The notes: a model not told the origin generated them from the sequence alone. DNA of 64,000 nt from an uncultured Muribaculaceae bacterium (GCA_947179295.1 CAMXAZ010000004.1:1-64000); one strand, 5' to 3'; shown: positions 50,525 through 61,009, counted from the stretch's first letter. Made by a program: numbers and translations.

Positions 50525-51335
50525 GAGATTCTGTCAGAATATACTCTTCGGCAGATGGATTCTTTGAAAAGAACTCTGCGATCTTACATTCCTGTTCGAA
50601 ATTGAACACTCGTGAAAAACTATCTTTGAGCAATTTCGCAGGCATACCTCCGATGAGAGTCCGTTCTTTGTTTGTGATATTGCTATTCACCAATGAATTT
50701 GATGCGACAGTGGTATATGCCGGCAACTCTACACCTTTCATTATTGATGACCGTGAGCCAATCCAACAATGATGCCCTAATACAACTGACGAATTATTTC
50801 TTCTGACCGTCCGTTTATTCGTATTATAGGTATAATGGAAGTTTGTATCCATTATCTGGCTTTGATGTCCTAATCTTAAGTTGTAGCCTAAACATATAGA
50901 TTTAGAACATGAGATCATCACACCATTACTTATGAACGCATTATTACCAATCCGCAGCTCTCCTCCACCCCACAACAGGAATTTTGAGCCACATCCAATA
51001 AATGCATGACCCTCAAAAATAATTTTACCATGACCCAAAACTATTTCAGTATTCCCATTTCCAAGTCCTGGAGCTTCCGAAGGCGCATTTAACCTGATCA
51101 TACCTCGACTCATTTCTGCAGACTGACATACAATCTCCATGCATCCGATAAATTTTGTGATTTTCAAACCTCCATAAACATATATCGGCAACTTTTTTGC
51201 CTGCCGGAAAGGTAAAAAATAAAAATTAACAAACAATGTCCGCCATAGGCAAAGTGATGGGGTTGAGCGCCATTTCATATACCTTGCAGCATACATTTTA
51301 AGTCTTCCACCTATTTTTAACCATACAGAACTCAT
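50508..51335 (-). CDS. Hexapeptide-repeat acyltransferase
   Basis: ELRIGNNAFISNGVMISCSKSICLGYNLRLGHQSQIMDTNFH, LGHHCWIGSRSSIMKGVELPAYTTVASNSLV. Confidence 0.85.
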   Translation of the reverse strand: MSSVWLKIGGRLKMYAARYMKWRSTPSLCLWRTLFVNFYFLPFRQAKKLPIYVYGGLKITKFIGCMEIVCQSAEMSRGMIRLNAPSEAPGLGNGNTEIVLGHGKIIFEGHAFIGCGSKFLLWGGGELRIGNNAFISNGVMISCSKSICLGYNLRLGHQSQIMDTNFHYTYNTNKRTVRRNNSSVVLGHHCWIGSRSSIMKGVELPAYTTVASNSLVNSNITNKERTLIGGMPAKLLKDSFSRVFNFEQECKIAEFFSKNPSAEEYILTESLEQYD

Positions 51336-52888
51336 CCGATTTTATCTTTTATTCGAGTTACTAAATATTTTCTATCGCTGTGCGTCAATAATACAACCGT
51401 TGACACACCAATCCCGATAGCAGCTGTAAAAACACATCCCGCCAAAATGCCGATCCATGAAACATCAAGGAAAAATATTTTGAACAAAAATGAAGCTACT
51501 GTCACTACACCTATATTAATAACGTTTTTTATAATCACAGGGTAAAAGGACCATTTGTTTAGCCCCAGGCACGCAGCTCCGTATATCGGCAAAAACGTTG
51601 TAACCCTAATGCTGCCGTAAAAAGTTCTTACCGAAGCCAAGACAAACAATTTAGTAATATTGTCAGTGCAAAGCAACATAAGCAGCAACACTGTGGCAAA
51701 AATAGCTATCGAATTAAGAAACAGATTGATTGAAGATTTTTTGACTTTATTTGTAATGGTAAATATCGCCCATAACGGCTCCTGAGGTATCGCAAATATC
51801 ATGCCCAAAGAGCCTAAACATGACAATCTGTATAATAATACCGCATCCTCGGTCGGTAACCACAGTTTATAAAATATATCTCCGTAGGCAAAAAGCAGAC
51901 TTAACGGTATGCAACTGAAAAAGCCGGTCAATCTAACTGCCCGGAAAAGTTCAGCTTTCAGGCCGTCAAAATCTTTAACAGCATAAAGGCGTGTGAACTC
52001 CGGAGCGAAATTACCTGACAGCATACTGAAAAAGCCAAGAATCATCATAGGGATAATCTGGGTGATCGACAATATGCTCATCGCATTCACACTGATGAAC
52101 AGATTTGCCAAAAGAAGATCAAATCCTCTTGACAGCATTTCGCTCAAACGGGAAATAAGGTTCCATGCCCCTGCCGCAGTAACCTCCTTTACATACTTGA
52201 AATCGAAATATTTCCACTTGACATGCAACTCAGGTGTCAGCAAACGGTAAAAATAATAATTCGAGCCTATGATATAGACATCCATCACGATCACAGTCAG
52301 TCCGATATACCAAAGGTGAGGCACAAAAAATCCGAATAACAAGAGCATCAATATAACCCTGATGAAACTGCCTACAACATTTCTGATATTCGTGATATCA
52401 AGTCGGTTTCTGATAAATGCGCCGACTGAGATAACCCCGGTCATCAGTCCAAGCACAGACGAAACTCCAAGCATCGCAAAAAGAGCCTGAACGTCACCGA
52501 CAAGCGCTTCCGGAATATTGATCAGCTCCGGCAAAAACGCAGTCACCACAGCCAAGACCAGAAGTATTATCGCCGAAAGCAGCAGATTGATATAGAAAAT
52601 CGACGACATGTACTTATTGGCATCCTCCGACTCTCCTTCATGAACCTTAACCGTGATGAAACGTCCGGCCATCGAATTGACAGCTATTGTAAGCAGACTG
52701 CTGTAACCTATTATATTATTCGAAAGTCCGATGTAGCCATAGGCATCTGTACCAAGTTTTTCAACTATAAACGGTGTCAAAAAAAATGACACACAGAGAT
52801 TGAGTGTAAACACACAGACCCCTGACAGCATATTTACCGCCATCTGCCTGCGGGCCGACCGTTCATTTCCTAAACTCTTTACTGCCAT
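51332..52888 (-). CDS. Polysaccharide flippase (Wzx/MATE-like membrane protein)
   Basis: About 12-14 TM helices; LTLNLCVSFFLTPFIVEKLGTDAYGYIGLSNN-type N-terminus. Confidence 0.88.
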   Translation of the reverse strand: MAVKSLGNERSARRQMAVNMLSGVCVFTLNLCVSFFLTPFIVEKLGTDAYGYIGLSNNIIGYSSLLTIAVNSMAGRFITVKVHEGESEDANKYMSSIFYINLLLSAIILLVLAVVTAFLPELINIPEALVGDVQALFAMLGVSSVLGLMTGVISVGAFIRNRLDITNIRNVVGSFIRVILMLLLFGFFVPHLWYIGLTVIVMDVYIIGSNYYFYRLLTPELHVKWKYFDFKYVKEVTAAGAWNLISRLSEMLSRGFDLLLANLFISVNAMSILSITQIIPMMILGFFSMLSGNFAPEFTRLYAVKDFDGLKAELFRAVRLTGFFSCIPLSLLFAYGDIFYKLWLPTEDAVLLYRLSCLGSLGMIFAIPQEPLWAIFTITNKVKKSSINLFLNSIAIFATVLLLMLLCTDNITKLFVLASVRTFYGSIRVTTFLPIYGAACLGLNKWSFYPVIIKNVINIGVVTVASFLFKIFFLDVSWIGILAGCVFTAAIGIGVSTVVLLTHSDRKYLVTRIKDKIG

Positions 52889-52902
52889 TTTGCAACTTCC
52901 GG

Positions 52903-54051
52903 CTATGAATTTTCACCACTTATGACAGCATAGATCTGCTCTATCGACTTGTCAGGGCAGAAAATTTCTGAACGCCGACGGGCCATTGCCTCATAATGAC
53001 TGCGAAGAGCGCAGTCATCCAACAGAGCCTTTATCTTGAGAGCAATCTCCTTTTCATCCATTGAGGTCAGCAAACCGGCATCTTCTGCAAGCAGTTCTGT
53101 CGGTCCGGTTATCCTCGTGGCCACAATAGGTTTTCCAAGACAGAGAGCCTCGGATACTACTACCGGAAGCCCCTCGGCATCCGATGTGAGCACAAAGATA
53201 TCGGCATTCTTTATAAGAGGATATGGATTGGTCTGAAAACCGCAGAAGATAACCCGATCATCGACTTTCAGGTCCTTTGCCAGTCTGCGCAGATCAGCCT
53301 CAAGTTCTCCTTCGCCCACAATCCAGACCTCCACATCCAATCCATAATCATGCCACAGCCGGGCAACAACCCTGATCAGCCTGTCCTGACGCTTCTGCGG
53401 AGCAAGCCGCCCCACGTTGCACAGAGTGTACTTCCTGGATTTTTCAACCGGACATGGCCCAGAACTTTTCTGTATTATATTATCCTTCTCAATCAGGTTA
53501 TATATGACTCTTGACGGATATTCCCCGGCAAAAAGTTTAAAGAAAGCCTCACGGGCCTGCTCCGAGACGAAAACAATTTCATCCATCCGGTCATAGGCCT
53601 CCGTTTCAGCTGCATCATTCTTAAAAAATCCGGAGGAATAATGATTGGCAAGCATATCTATATGCACCCATGTGACATTCCGGCGCGCCCTTGAACGCAG
53701 TTTCGAATGGACAGCCACACTCCAGCCCTCCATAAACGATACTATACAGTCATATTTCCCGCATAGTCCCAAGGCTTTATACAGTTTAAGCCGTGTCCAT
53801 AGTCCTGAAGGAACCAGCTTTGCCGTCCATCGGTTGAACAGCAGTTTCCATCCGAAAGCCATCTGCGCCGGATCAAACACCTTTATCCTTACGCTCTCCG
53901 GCACTGCAGAAAGATAAACTCCATATTTCTGAAACAGCAGCAGTGTAACGTCAAACCGGTCATAATCTATGCGGTTCAAAATGTCACACAACACCTTTTC
54001 GGCACCTCCGCCGGCAAGAGAATACTGGATTATGAGAAGTTTATTTTTCAT
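52903..54051 (-). CDS. Family 4 glycosyltransferase
   Basis: LAGGGAEKVLCDILN, NVGRLAPQKRQDRLIRV, DIFVLTSDAEGLPVVVSEALCLGKPIVAT. Confidence 0.95.
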   Translation of the reverse strand: MKNKLLIIQYSLAGGGAEKVLCDILNRIDYDRFDVTLLLFQKYGVYLSAVPESVRIKVFDPAQMAFGWKLLFNRWTAKLVPSGLWTRLKLYKALGLCGKYDCIVSFMEGWSVAVHSKLRSRARRNVTWVHIDMLANHYSSGFFKNDAAETEAYDRMDEIVFVSEQAREAFFKLFAGEYPSRVIYNLIEKDNIIQKSSGPCPVEKSRKYTLCNVGRLAPQKRQDRLIRVVARLWHDYGLDVEVWIVGEGELEADLRRLAKDLKVDDRVIFCGFQTNPYPLIKNADIFVLTSDAEGLPVVVSEALCLGKPIVATRITGPTELLAEDAGLLTSMDEKEIALKIKALLDDCALRSHYEAMARRRSEIFCPDKSIEQIYAVISGENS

Positions 54052-54142
54052 GCACGGTCTTTCAGTCTCGGATAAATGATCTTTTCACTGACTCTGGTGA
54101 AACTTCCGGACATTCATTCATTAGTCATACTAAAATAATAGA

Positions 54143-54182
54143 GAAAACAGACAGTCTGGCTATAAGCCGACTGCCTGTTTTC
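54143..54182 (-). terminator. Terminator downstream of tRNA-Gly
   Basis: gaaaacagacagtctggc/gccgactgcctgttttc long near-perfect stem. Confidence 0.75.
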
Positions 54183-54187
54183 ATCGG

Positions 54188-54260
54188 AGCGGCAAACGAG
54201 GCTCGAACTCGCGACCCTCAGCTTGGGAAGCTGATGCTCTACCAACTGAGCTACTGCCGC
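54188..54260 (-). tRNA. tRNA-Gly (anticodon CCC)
   Basis: Minus strand GCGGCAGTAGCTCAGTTGGTAGAGCATCAGCTTCCCAAGCTGAGGGTCGCGAGTTCGAGCCTCGTTTGCCGCT; anticodon loop TTCCCAA. Confidence 0.93.
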
Positions 54261-54390
54261 ATTGCATATCGCGTTTTTACGGATGCAAAAATAAGTGTTT
54301 TTTCCGAATCAATAAAATATTCCACCCCTTTTATTGTGCCTTTTCTTTTATTTTCACAATTGTTTGCTCCCTACTCTCGCGGAAATGATT

Positions 54391-54398
54391 TAACTTTG
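54391..54398 (+). promoter_or_regulatory. -7 element close to the next start codon
   Basis: TAACTTTG, 8 nt before ATG 54407. Confidence 0.5.
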
Positions 54399-54406
54399 CA
54401 GATAGA

Positions 54407-54838
54407 ATGGATCGCCGTCATTTCTGTAAAATAGCATCACTTGCCGCCGGTGCGCTCGGTTTCGGAGCTGTACCGGCAGTCGCGTCTGTAGCCTCACGCA
54501 TCACTCATCCGGGCTCCGGATCTCTTCCGGCAGCCATGCCTTCGCCCGGATGCCGGATCTCGGTGATCCGCCGGGAATGCCATCAGGATCTGCAGGCCAT
54601 CTTCCTTGACGATCCTGACGCGGGGCCGTGCCGCTCGTTCAGCAGCGGCGATGAATTCAGCTTCCGCGCCGGCGACCATTGTCCCGCCGACTTCTGTCCG
54701 CGCCTGTGGTCTGCCGTCTGCACCACCATAAGCCAGACTGCATGTGAGCCATCGCTGAAAGAGGAAACAATGGTCATATCCTGCCCTGACGGCACACGTC
54801 CGGTGATAGTCCGGATCGACATAAGCAACTCTTTTTAA
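54407..54838 (+). CDS. Tat-signal protein with TIGR04076-like domain
   Basis: MDRRHFCKIASLAAGALGFGAVPAVA (RR motif); GDEFSFRAGDHCPADFCPRLWSAV...CPDGTRPVIVRID pattern. Confidence 0.65.
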   Translation: MDRRHFCKIASLAAGALGFGAVPAVASVASRITHPGSGSLPAAMPSPGCRISVIRRECHQDLQAIFLDDPDAGPCRSFSSGDEFSFRAGDHCPADFCPRLWSAVCTTISQTACEPSLKEETMVISCPDGTRPVIVRIDISNSF

Positions 54839-54879
54839 CCTTATTTAACAAGTTCGTCTCATCACGCTTTTTCCATGAC

Positions 54880-55494
54880 ATGAAAAAACTTTCAATTCTT
54901 GCGCCCCTGGCCGCCCTTATCCTTTCAGCCTGCGGCAATTCAAGCGACTGCGGATCTTCCGTATGCCGGACTTCATCAGCTGAAGCAGCTATTGAGAACA
55001 TAATGACCCGCACCAGCGTACGCGACTACACTGACACACCGATTTCAGAAGCTACGATCGACACTCTTCTCCGCGCCGGCATGGCCGCTCCTACAGCGCG
55101 CAACCGCCAGCCCTGGAAATTCCTTGTCGTCACCGAACGTGCCTCGCTCGACTCTCTCGCCCAAGGCAACTGGAAACCCGCAGCCAAGGCCCAGGCAGCG
55201 ATCATCATATGCGGCGACCTCACCAATCCGCTTGAAGGTGAAGGCAGAGACTATTGGGTGCAGGACTGCTCGGCCGCTACCGAAAACATCCTTCTTGCCG
55301 CCCATGCCGTAGGCCTCGGCGCAGTCTGGTGTGGCTGCTACCCTGTCAGCGAACGTGTCAGCCTCGTCAAAAACCTCTTCGGAATGCCTGACGAAATCAT
55401 ACCTCTCAGCCTCGTAATGCTCGGCTATCCCAACGGAGAGCAGACTCCGAAAGACAAATACAAAGCCGACAACATTCACTATAACAAATGGTAA
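54880..55494 (+). CDS. Nitroreductase-family lipoprotein
   Basis: Lipobox LILSACG; RTSVRDYTDTPISEATIDTLLRAGMAAPTARNRQPWKFLVV, AAHAVGLGAVWCGCYP. Confidence 0.93.
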   Translation: MKKLSILAPLAALILSACGNSSDCGSSVCRTSSAEAAIENIMTRTSVRDYTDTPISEATIDTLLRAGMAAPTARNRQPWKFLVVTERASLDSLAQGNWKPAAKAQAAIIICGDLTNPLEGEGRDYWVQDCSAATENILLAAHAVGLGAVWCGCYPVSERVSLVKNLFGMPDEIIPLSLVMLGYPNGEQTPKDKYKADNIHYNKW

Positions 55495-55528
55495 AACCAT
55501 CCCTTTAGGTTATTCGGGAAATAATTTG

Positions 55529-55536
55529 TACTTTTG
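55529..55536 (+). promoter_or_regulatory. -7 element for ileS
   Basis: TACTTTTG. Confidence 0.5.
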
Positions 55537-55603
55537 CAAAAATTTTCTGACAACACCTAAAATATCTAACAACAGATAGCTTTTTTAGCAAAAACATAAC
55601 CCC

Positions 55604-58600
55604 ATGTCAAAAAGATTCCCTGAATACAGCGGCTTGAACCTGCCGGAAATCAATGACTCGGTGCTCGAAACCTGGAGCGCTGAAGACGTCTTCGCCCGCA
55701 CAATGTCGGAGCGTGAAGGTTGTCCTTCGTTCGTATTTTTTGAAGGTCCTCCTTCCGCCAACGGAAAGCCGGGCATACACCATGTGCTTGCCCGCACTAT
55801 AAAAGACATTTTCTGCCGCTACAAGACCATGCAGGGCTTCCAGGTGAAGCGCAAAGCCGGATGGGACACCCACGGCCTCCCTGTGGAACTCGGTGTGGAA
55901 AAAAATCTCGGAATCACCAAGGAAGACATCGGCAAGAAGATCTCTGTCGATGAATACAATGCCGCCTGCCGCCGCGAAGTCATGAAATATACCGGCGAAT
56001 GGGAAGACCTCACCCGCCGCATGGGCTACTGGGTCGACATGCCGAACGCCTATATCACCTATGACAACCGCTACATCGAAAGCGTGTGGTGGCTCCTTGG
56101 CGAACTTTACAAAAAAGGCTATCTCTATAAGGGCTACACCATCCAGCCCTACTCTCCCGCCGCCGGCACCGGCCTCAGCTCTCATGAGCTCAACCAGCCC
56201 GGATGCTACCGCGACGTGAAAGACACCACTTGCGTGGCCCAGTTCCGCGTAGTCGATGACAACGCCCCCGCGCTCGCGCCCTACCGCGACATCCTCTTCA
56301 AGTGGGGAACCCCCTACTTCCTCGCCTGGACAACCACCCCTTGGACCCTCCCCTCAAACACCGCCCTCGCTGTCGGTCCGGACATCACCTATAATATAAT
56401 ACGCACCTACAACCCCTATTCAGGCAAACCGGTGACCGTAGTAGCGGCTGATGCCCTCATGGGATCGCTCTTCAACGCAAAAGCCAAGGATCTGCCTCTC
56501 GACAGCTACTCGAAGGGCGACAAACTGATACCCTATGAAGTCGCAGCCCAGGTAAAAGGCCTCGACCTCGTCGGCATCAACTACGAACAGCTCCTCCCCT
56601 GGGTCAACCCCGGCGAAGGCGCATTCCGCGTGATACCCGGTGACTATGTGACCACCGAAGACGGTACCGGCATTGTCCACATCGCCGGCACTTTCGGCGC
56701 CGATGACCTCCGTGTGTCAAAGCAAAACGCCATCCCCCCGCTCCATCTCATCGACCGCGACGGCAACATCCGCCCGATGGTCGACCTGACAGGCCGTTTC
56801 TACCTCCTTTCAGACCTCGACCCGAAATTTGTTGAAGAGATGGTTGACGTCGAAGCCTACACCCCCTGGCAGGGACAGTACGTAAAGAACGCCTACGATC
56901 CCGAAGCCAACGAAGAGACAGAGACTCTCGACGTGAAGATCTGCATGGAGCTCAAAGCCACTGACAAGGTCTTCAAGATCGAAAAGCATACCCACAACTA
57001 TCCCCACTGCTGGCGAACCGACAAGCCGGTGCTCTACTACCCGCTCGACTCATGGTTCATCAAGACAACCGCCGTGCGCGAACGCCTCATGGAACTCAAC
57101 GACGGCATCAAATGGAAACCCGCCTCCACAGGCAGCGGCCGTTTCGGAAAATGGCTCGAAAACCTTCAGGACTGGAACCTCTCGCGCAGCCGCTACTGGG
57201 GTACTCCGCTCCCCATCTGGCGCACCGAAGACGGCGCCGAAGAGCTCTGCATCAGCTCTGTAGAGCAGCTCTATGCCGAAATCGAACGTGCTGTCGAAGC
57301 CGGACTCATGGCCGAGAATCCCTATAAGAAAGCAGGCTTTGTTCCCGGCGACTACGCCAAAGACAACTACGAGAAGATCGACCTCCACCGTCCCTACGTC
57401 GACGACATCATCCTTCTCTCCCCCTCCGGCAAAGCCATGCGCCGCGAAAAAGACCTCATCGACGTCTGGTTCGACTCAGGCTCCATGCCCTACGCCCAGA
57501 TCCACTATCCGTTCGAAAACAAAGAAGCCTTTGACAACCGCGAAGTCTATCCCGCCGACTTCATTGCCGAAGGTGTCGACCAGACACGCGGATGGTTCTT
57601 CACACTCCACGCCATCGCAGGCATGGTATTCGACTCCATCTCCTACAAGACCGTGATCTCCAACGGCCTCGTGCTCGACAAATACGGCAACAAGATGTCG
57701 AAGCGCCTCGGCAACGCCGTCGACCCCTTCGGCCAGATAGGCCAGTATGGCGCCGACCCCGTCCGCTGGTACATGATCTCCAACTCATCGCCGTGGGACA
57801 ACCTCAAATATGACGAAAAAGGCGTTCTGGAGACTTCACGCAAGCTCTTCTCGACCCTCTACAACACATACAGCTTCTTCGCTCTCTACGCCAACGTCGA
57901 CAGCTTCGACCCCTCGGCTCCGCAGGTGCCCGTTGAAAAGCGTCCTGAGATCGACCGCTGGATACTCTCCCTGCTCAACACCCTCATCCGCGAAGTGACC
58001 GAAGCCCTTGACGACTACGAGCCCACCCGCGCGGCCCGCGCCATCGGCGAATTCGTCGGCGACAACCTCTCCAACTGGTACGTGCGCCTCAACCGCAAAC
58101 GCTTCTGGGGCGGCGACATGACTGATGACAAACTCGCAGCCTACCAGACCCTCTACACCTGTCTGCGCACCGTCACCCTCCTCATGGCTCCCTTCGCCCC
58201 CTTCTTCGCCGACCGCCTCTACCGCGACCTCACCGGCTCTGAAAACTCGATCCACCTCGACCGCTACCCCGTGGCCGATCCATCGCTCATCGACCCAGAC
58301 CTCGAAGAGCGCCAGAAACTCGCCCAGGACATCACCTCAATGGCCCTCGCCCTGCGCCGCAAAGTCAACCTCAAAGTGCGCCAGCCGCTCCACACCATCA
58401 TGGTGCCCGTGGCCGATGAAAAGCGCCGCGCCGCCGTCGAAGCCATCATGGACCTTGTCAAAAGCGAGATCAACGTCAAAGACCTCAAGATCGTGGGCAA
58501 TGACGAAGGCATCCTTGTCAAGAGCGTGAAGCCCGACTTCAAGAAACTCGGCCCGAAATTCGGCAAGAACATGAAAGCCGCAGCCGAGATCATCAAGAAC

Positions 58601-59050
58601 CTCGACGCCAAGTCGATCGCCGCTCTCGAACGCGACGGCCGCCTATCGTTCGACCTCAACGGCACCCCCGCCGAAGTAGAGCTTTCCGACGTGGAGATCA
58701 TCTCCGAAGACATCCCCGGATGGCTCGTGGCCAACGAAGGCAACCTCACCATAGCCCTTGACGTAACCGTCACACCCGAACTCCGACGCGAAGGCATAGC
58801 CCGTGACATCGTCAACCGCATCCAGAACATCCGCAAGGCCCGCAACTACGACATCACCGACCGCATCCGCCTCGTCTTCGCTCCCGGAGCCGAGACCGAC
58901 GACGCCATCCGTGACTTCGCCGACTACATTTCGCGCCAGGTGCTTGCCACCTCTCTCGAAATCGCTCCGCTCGCCGACTCTGCCGAAGGCATCGAGGAAC
59001 TCTCGATGGACGATGTAACCGCACGTGTGCTCATCTCGCTTGACAAATAA
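55604..59050 (+). CDS. ileS: Isoleucyl-tRNA synthetase
   Basis: EGPPSANGKPGIHHVLARTIKDI (HIGH region), GNKMSKRLGN (KMSKS), anticodon-binding C-terminus. Confidence 0.97.
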   Translation: MSKRFPEYSGLNLPEINDSVLETWSAEDVFARTMSEREGCPSFVFFEGPPSANGKPGIHHVLARTIKDIFCRYKTMQGFQVKRKAGWDTHGLPVELGVEKNLGITKEDIGKKISVDEYNAACRREVMKYTGEWEDLTRRMGYWVDMPNAYITYDNRYIESVWWLLGELYKKGYLYKGYTIQPYSPAAGTGLSSHELNQPGCYRDVKDTTCVAQFRVVDDNAPALAPYRDILFKWGTPYFLAWTTTPWTLPSNTALAVGPDITYNIIRTYNPYSGKPVTVVAADALMGSLFNAKAKDLPLDSYSKGDKLIPYEVAAQVKGLDLVGINYEQLLPWVNPGEGAFRVIPGDYVTTEDGTGIVHIAGTFGADDLRVSKQNAIPPLHLIDRDGNIRPMVDLTGRFYLLSDLDPKFVEEMVDVEAYTPWQGQYVKNAYDPEANEETETLDVKICMELKATDKVFKIEKHTHNYPHCWRTDKPVLYYPLDSWFIKTTAVRERLMELNDGIKWKPASTGSGRFGKWLENLQDWNLSRSRYWGTPLPIWRTEDGAEELCISSVEQLYAEIERAVEAGLMAENPYKKAGFVPGDYAKDNYEKIDLHRPYVDDIILLSPSGKAMRREKDLIDVWFDSGSMPYAQIHYPFENKEAFDNREVYPADFIAEGVDQTRGWFFTLHAIAGMVFDSISYKTVISNGLVLDKYGNKMSKRLGNAVDPFGQIGQYGADPVRWYMISNSSPWDNLKYDEKGVLETSRKLFSTLYNTYSFFALYANVDSFDPSAPQVPVEKRPEIDRWILSLLNTLIREVTEALDDYEPTRAARAIGEFVGDNLSNWYVRLNRKRFWGGDMTDDKLAAYQTLYTCLRTVTLLMAPFAPFFADRLYRDLTGSENSIHLDRYPVADPSLIDPDLEERQKLAQDITSMALALRRKVNLKVRQPLHTIMVPVADEKRRAAVEAIMDLVKSEINVKDLKIVGNDEGILVKSVKPDFKKLGPKFGKNMKAAAEIIKNLDAKSIAALERDGRLSFDLNGTPAEVELSDVEIISEDIPGWLVANEGNLTIALDVTVTPELRREGIARDIVNRIQNIRKARNYDITDRIRLVFAPGAETDDAIRDFADYISRQVLATSLEIAPLADSAEGIEELSMDDVTARVLISLDK

Positions 59051-59105
59051 GATTCTTACTTCGTAAATCTATATCCTAAAACTATTTTACGCAACACTTG
59101 ATCCA

Positions 59106-59489
59106 ATGAGTGAAAAGACCCGTTACACAGACGAGGAGCTCCTCGAATTCAAGGAGCTGATCCTCCAGAAGCTTGAAAAGGCTCAGAAAGAATATGACTC
59201 TCTGCGTGGCCTGATCAACAACACGGACGGAAACGATACTGCCGACACATCGCCGACATTCAAAATCCTCGAAGAAGGCGCCAGCACCCTCTCCAAGGAG
59301 GAAGCCGGCCAGCTTGCCCAGCGCCAGCGCAAATTCATACAGCACCTCCAGAACGCCTTGATCCGCATCGAGAACAAGACCTACGGCGTATGCTGTGAAA
59401 CCGGCGAGCTCATTCCCAAGGAACGTCTCCGCGCCGTCCCCCACGCCACCCGCAGCGTTGAAGCAAAAAACTCGCAGAAGAAAAAGTAA
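59106..59489 (+). CDS. TraR/DksA-family regulator
   Basis: NALIRIENKTYGVCCETGELIPKERLRAVPHATRSVEAK. Confidence 0.92.
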   Translation: MSEKTRYTDEELLEFKELILQKLEKAQKEYDSLRGLINNTDGNDTADTSPTFKILEEGASTLSKEEAGQLAQRQRKFIQHLQNALIRIENKTYGVCCETGELIPKERLRAVPHATRSVEAKNSQKKK

Positions 59490-59533
59490 TCTGCTCAACT
59501 GATTTTATTACCGCCCCCATTCCGTAAAGCCCG

Positions 59534-60169
59534 ATGCTCAAAAGCCGTACCGCAATAGCCTCCATGATCATCATCCTTGTAGTGCTGATCGACCAGGCTG
59601 TCAAAATATGGATCAAGACACATTTCTATCTGGGAGAAGATCTGCAGATCTTCTCCTGGTTCCACTTGTATTTCATTGAAAACAACGGCATGGCTTTTGG
59701 CATGGAGCTGGGGAGCAAACTCGCCCTGACGCTCTTCCGCATCGTAGCCGTAGGCTTCCTGATCTGGTACATAATACGCATCCGGGCGCTGCGCTCCGTC
59801 CCTGCAGGCTATATCATATGCCTCGCCTTTGTGACAGCCGGAGCCGCAGGCAACATCTTCGACTGCGTGTTCTACGGACTGATCTTCAACAACCCCATGC
59901 CGCCCCAGGTAGCCACCCTCTTCCCCGCCGCCGGAGGCTACGCGCCTCTCTTCCTCGGCAAGGTCGTCGATATGCTCTACTTCCCGCTCTTCAGCTTCGT
60001 CTGGCCCGACTGGGTCCCCTTTGTAGGCGGTCAGGAATTTCTCTTCTTCCAGCCGATATTCAACATCGCCGACGCCGCCATCTCATGCGGAATCATAGTG
60101 CTCATACTCTTCTACCACCGCTACATCCTCGGCCCGAAAGCCCTGGCGGAACTCCCTGACAGATTCTGA
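59534..60169 (+). CDS. lspA: Signal peptidase II
   Basis: VVLIDQAVKIWIKTH, FIENNGMAFGMELG, AGAAGNIFDCVFYG, QPIFNIADAAI. Confidence 0.95.
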   Translation: MLKSRTAIASMIIILVVLIDQAVKIWIKTHFYLGEDLQIFSWFHLYFIENNGMAFGMELGSKLALTLFRIVAVGFLIWYIIRIRALRSVPAGYIICLAFVTAGAAGNIFDCVFYGLIFNNPMPPQVATLFPAAGGYAPLFLGKVVDMLYFPLFSFVWPDWVPFVGGQEFLFFQPIFNIADAAISCGIIVLILFYHRYILGPKALAELPDRF

Positions 60170-60217
60170 CATTGTAACTCCCTGCCAACCCACCATTCAC
60201 CCCCTCTGAACACCGAC

Positions 60218-61009
60218 GTGCGCCATCTTCCACTGATCATCGTCTCCACGCTGCTTCTGCTCCTCGTTGCCTGCGGAAAAACTCCCGGCTATGTCATCTC
60301 ACCCGACAAAATGGCCGAGATCATGGCCGACCTCCACACAGGCGAAGCCGTAGTCGACGCCAATGGCGCGGCCTATCGCAACGACTCGGTCAAAAGAGCG
60401 CTCATGCAATCAATCTGCGAGATCCACGGAGTCACAACCGCCGATCTCGACACCTCCCTCTACTGGTATGGAAACAACCTGCCCGAATATGTCAAGGTCT
60501 ACGACAAGACCATCGAGATTCTCAACGGCCGCATAGCCGAAGTGGAGAAATCCGGAGCTAAGACAGCCGGACGAATCCAGCGCGACACTCCTGACGGAGA
60601 CTCTGTCAACATCTGGCGCGGACCCCTCATGCGCCGCAATACCGCCGGCAACCCCTCTGACTTCATCTCATTCACCTACAACTCCGAGCGCAACTGGGAA
60701 CGCGGCGACCGCTACACCCTCTATGCCCGTCCGCTCAACCCCCACTCGCCACTGTTCATGACCCTTGCCGTGACCTACAACGACGGCACCGCCGAATACG
60801 TCACCCTCAACCAAGGCTCCGAAGGGCGCAAACAGCTCACCCTCGTCCTCGACTCGGCCAAGACTGCCACTAACCTCTACGGCACCATCCACTACTCCGC
60901 AGACCGGGGTGAAATCTCCTACATCGACTCAATAGCCCTCGTCCGCACCCGTGGCCGCAACGACAACGTCAAAGCCCGCCGGGCCCAGCACACAGTCAAA
61001 ATCCGCTAA
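60218..61009 (+). CDS. DUF4296-domain lipoprotein (GTG start)
   Basis: Lipobox LLLLVACG; ISPDKMAEIMADLHTGEAVVD...YWYGNNLPEYVKVYDKTIEIL. Confidence 0.85.
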   Translation: MRHLPLIIVSTLLLLLVACGKTPGYVISPDKMAEIMADLHTGEAVVDANGAAYRNDSVKRALMQSICEIHGVTTADLDTSLYWYGNNLPEYVKVYDKTIEILNGRIAEVEKSGAKTAGRIQRDTPDGDSVNIWRGPLMRRNTAGNPSDFISFTYNSERNWERGDRYTLYARPLNPHSPLFMTLAVTYNDGTAEYVTLNQGSEGRKQLTLVLDSAKTATNLYGTIHYSADRGEISYIDSIALVRTRGRNDNVKARRAQHTVKIR

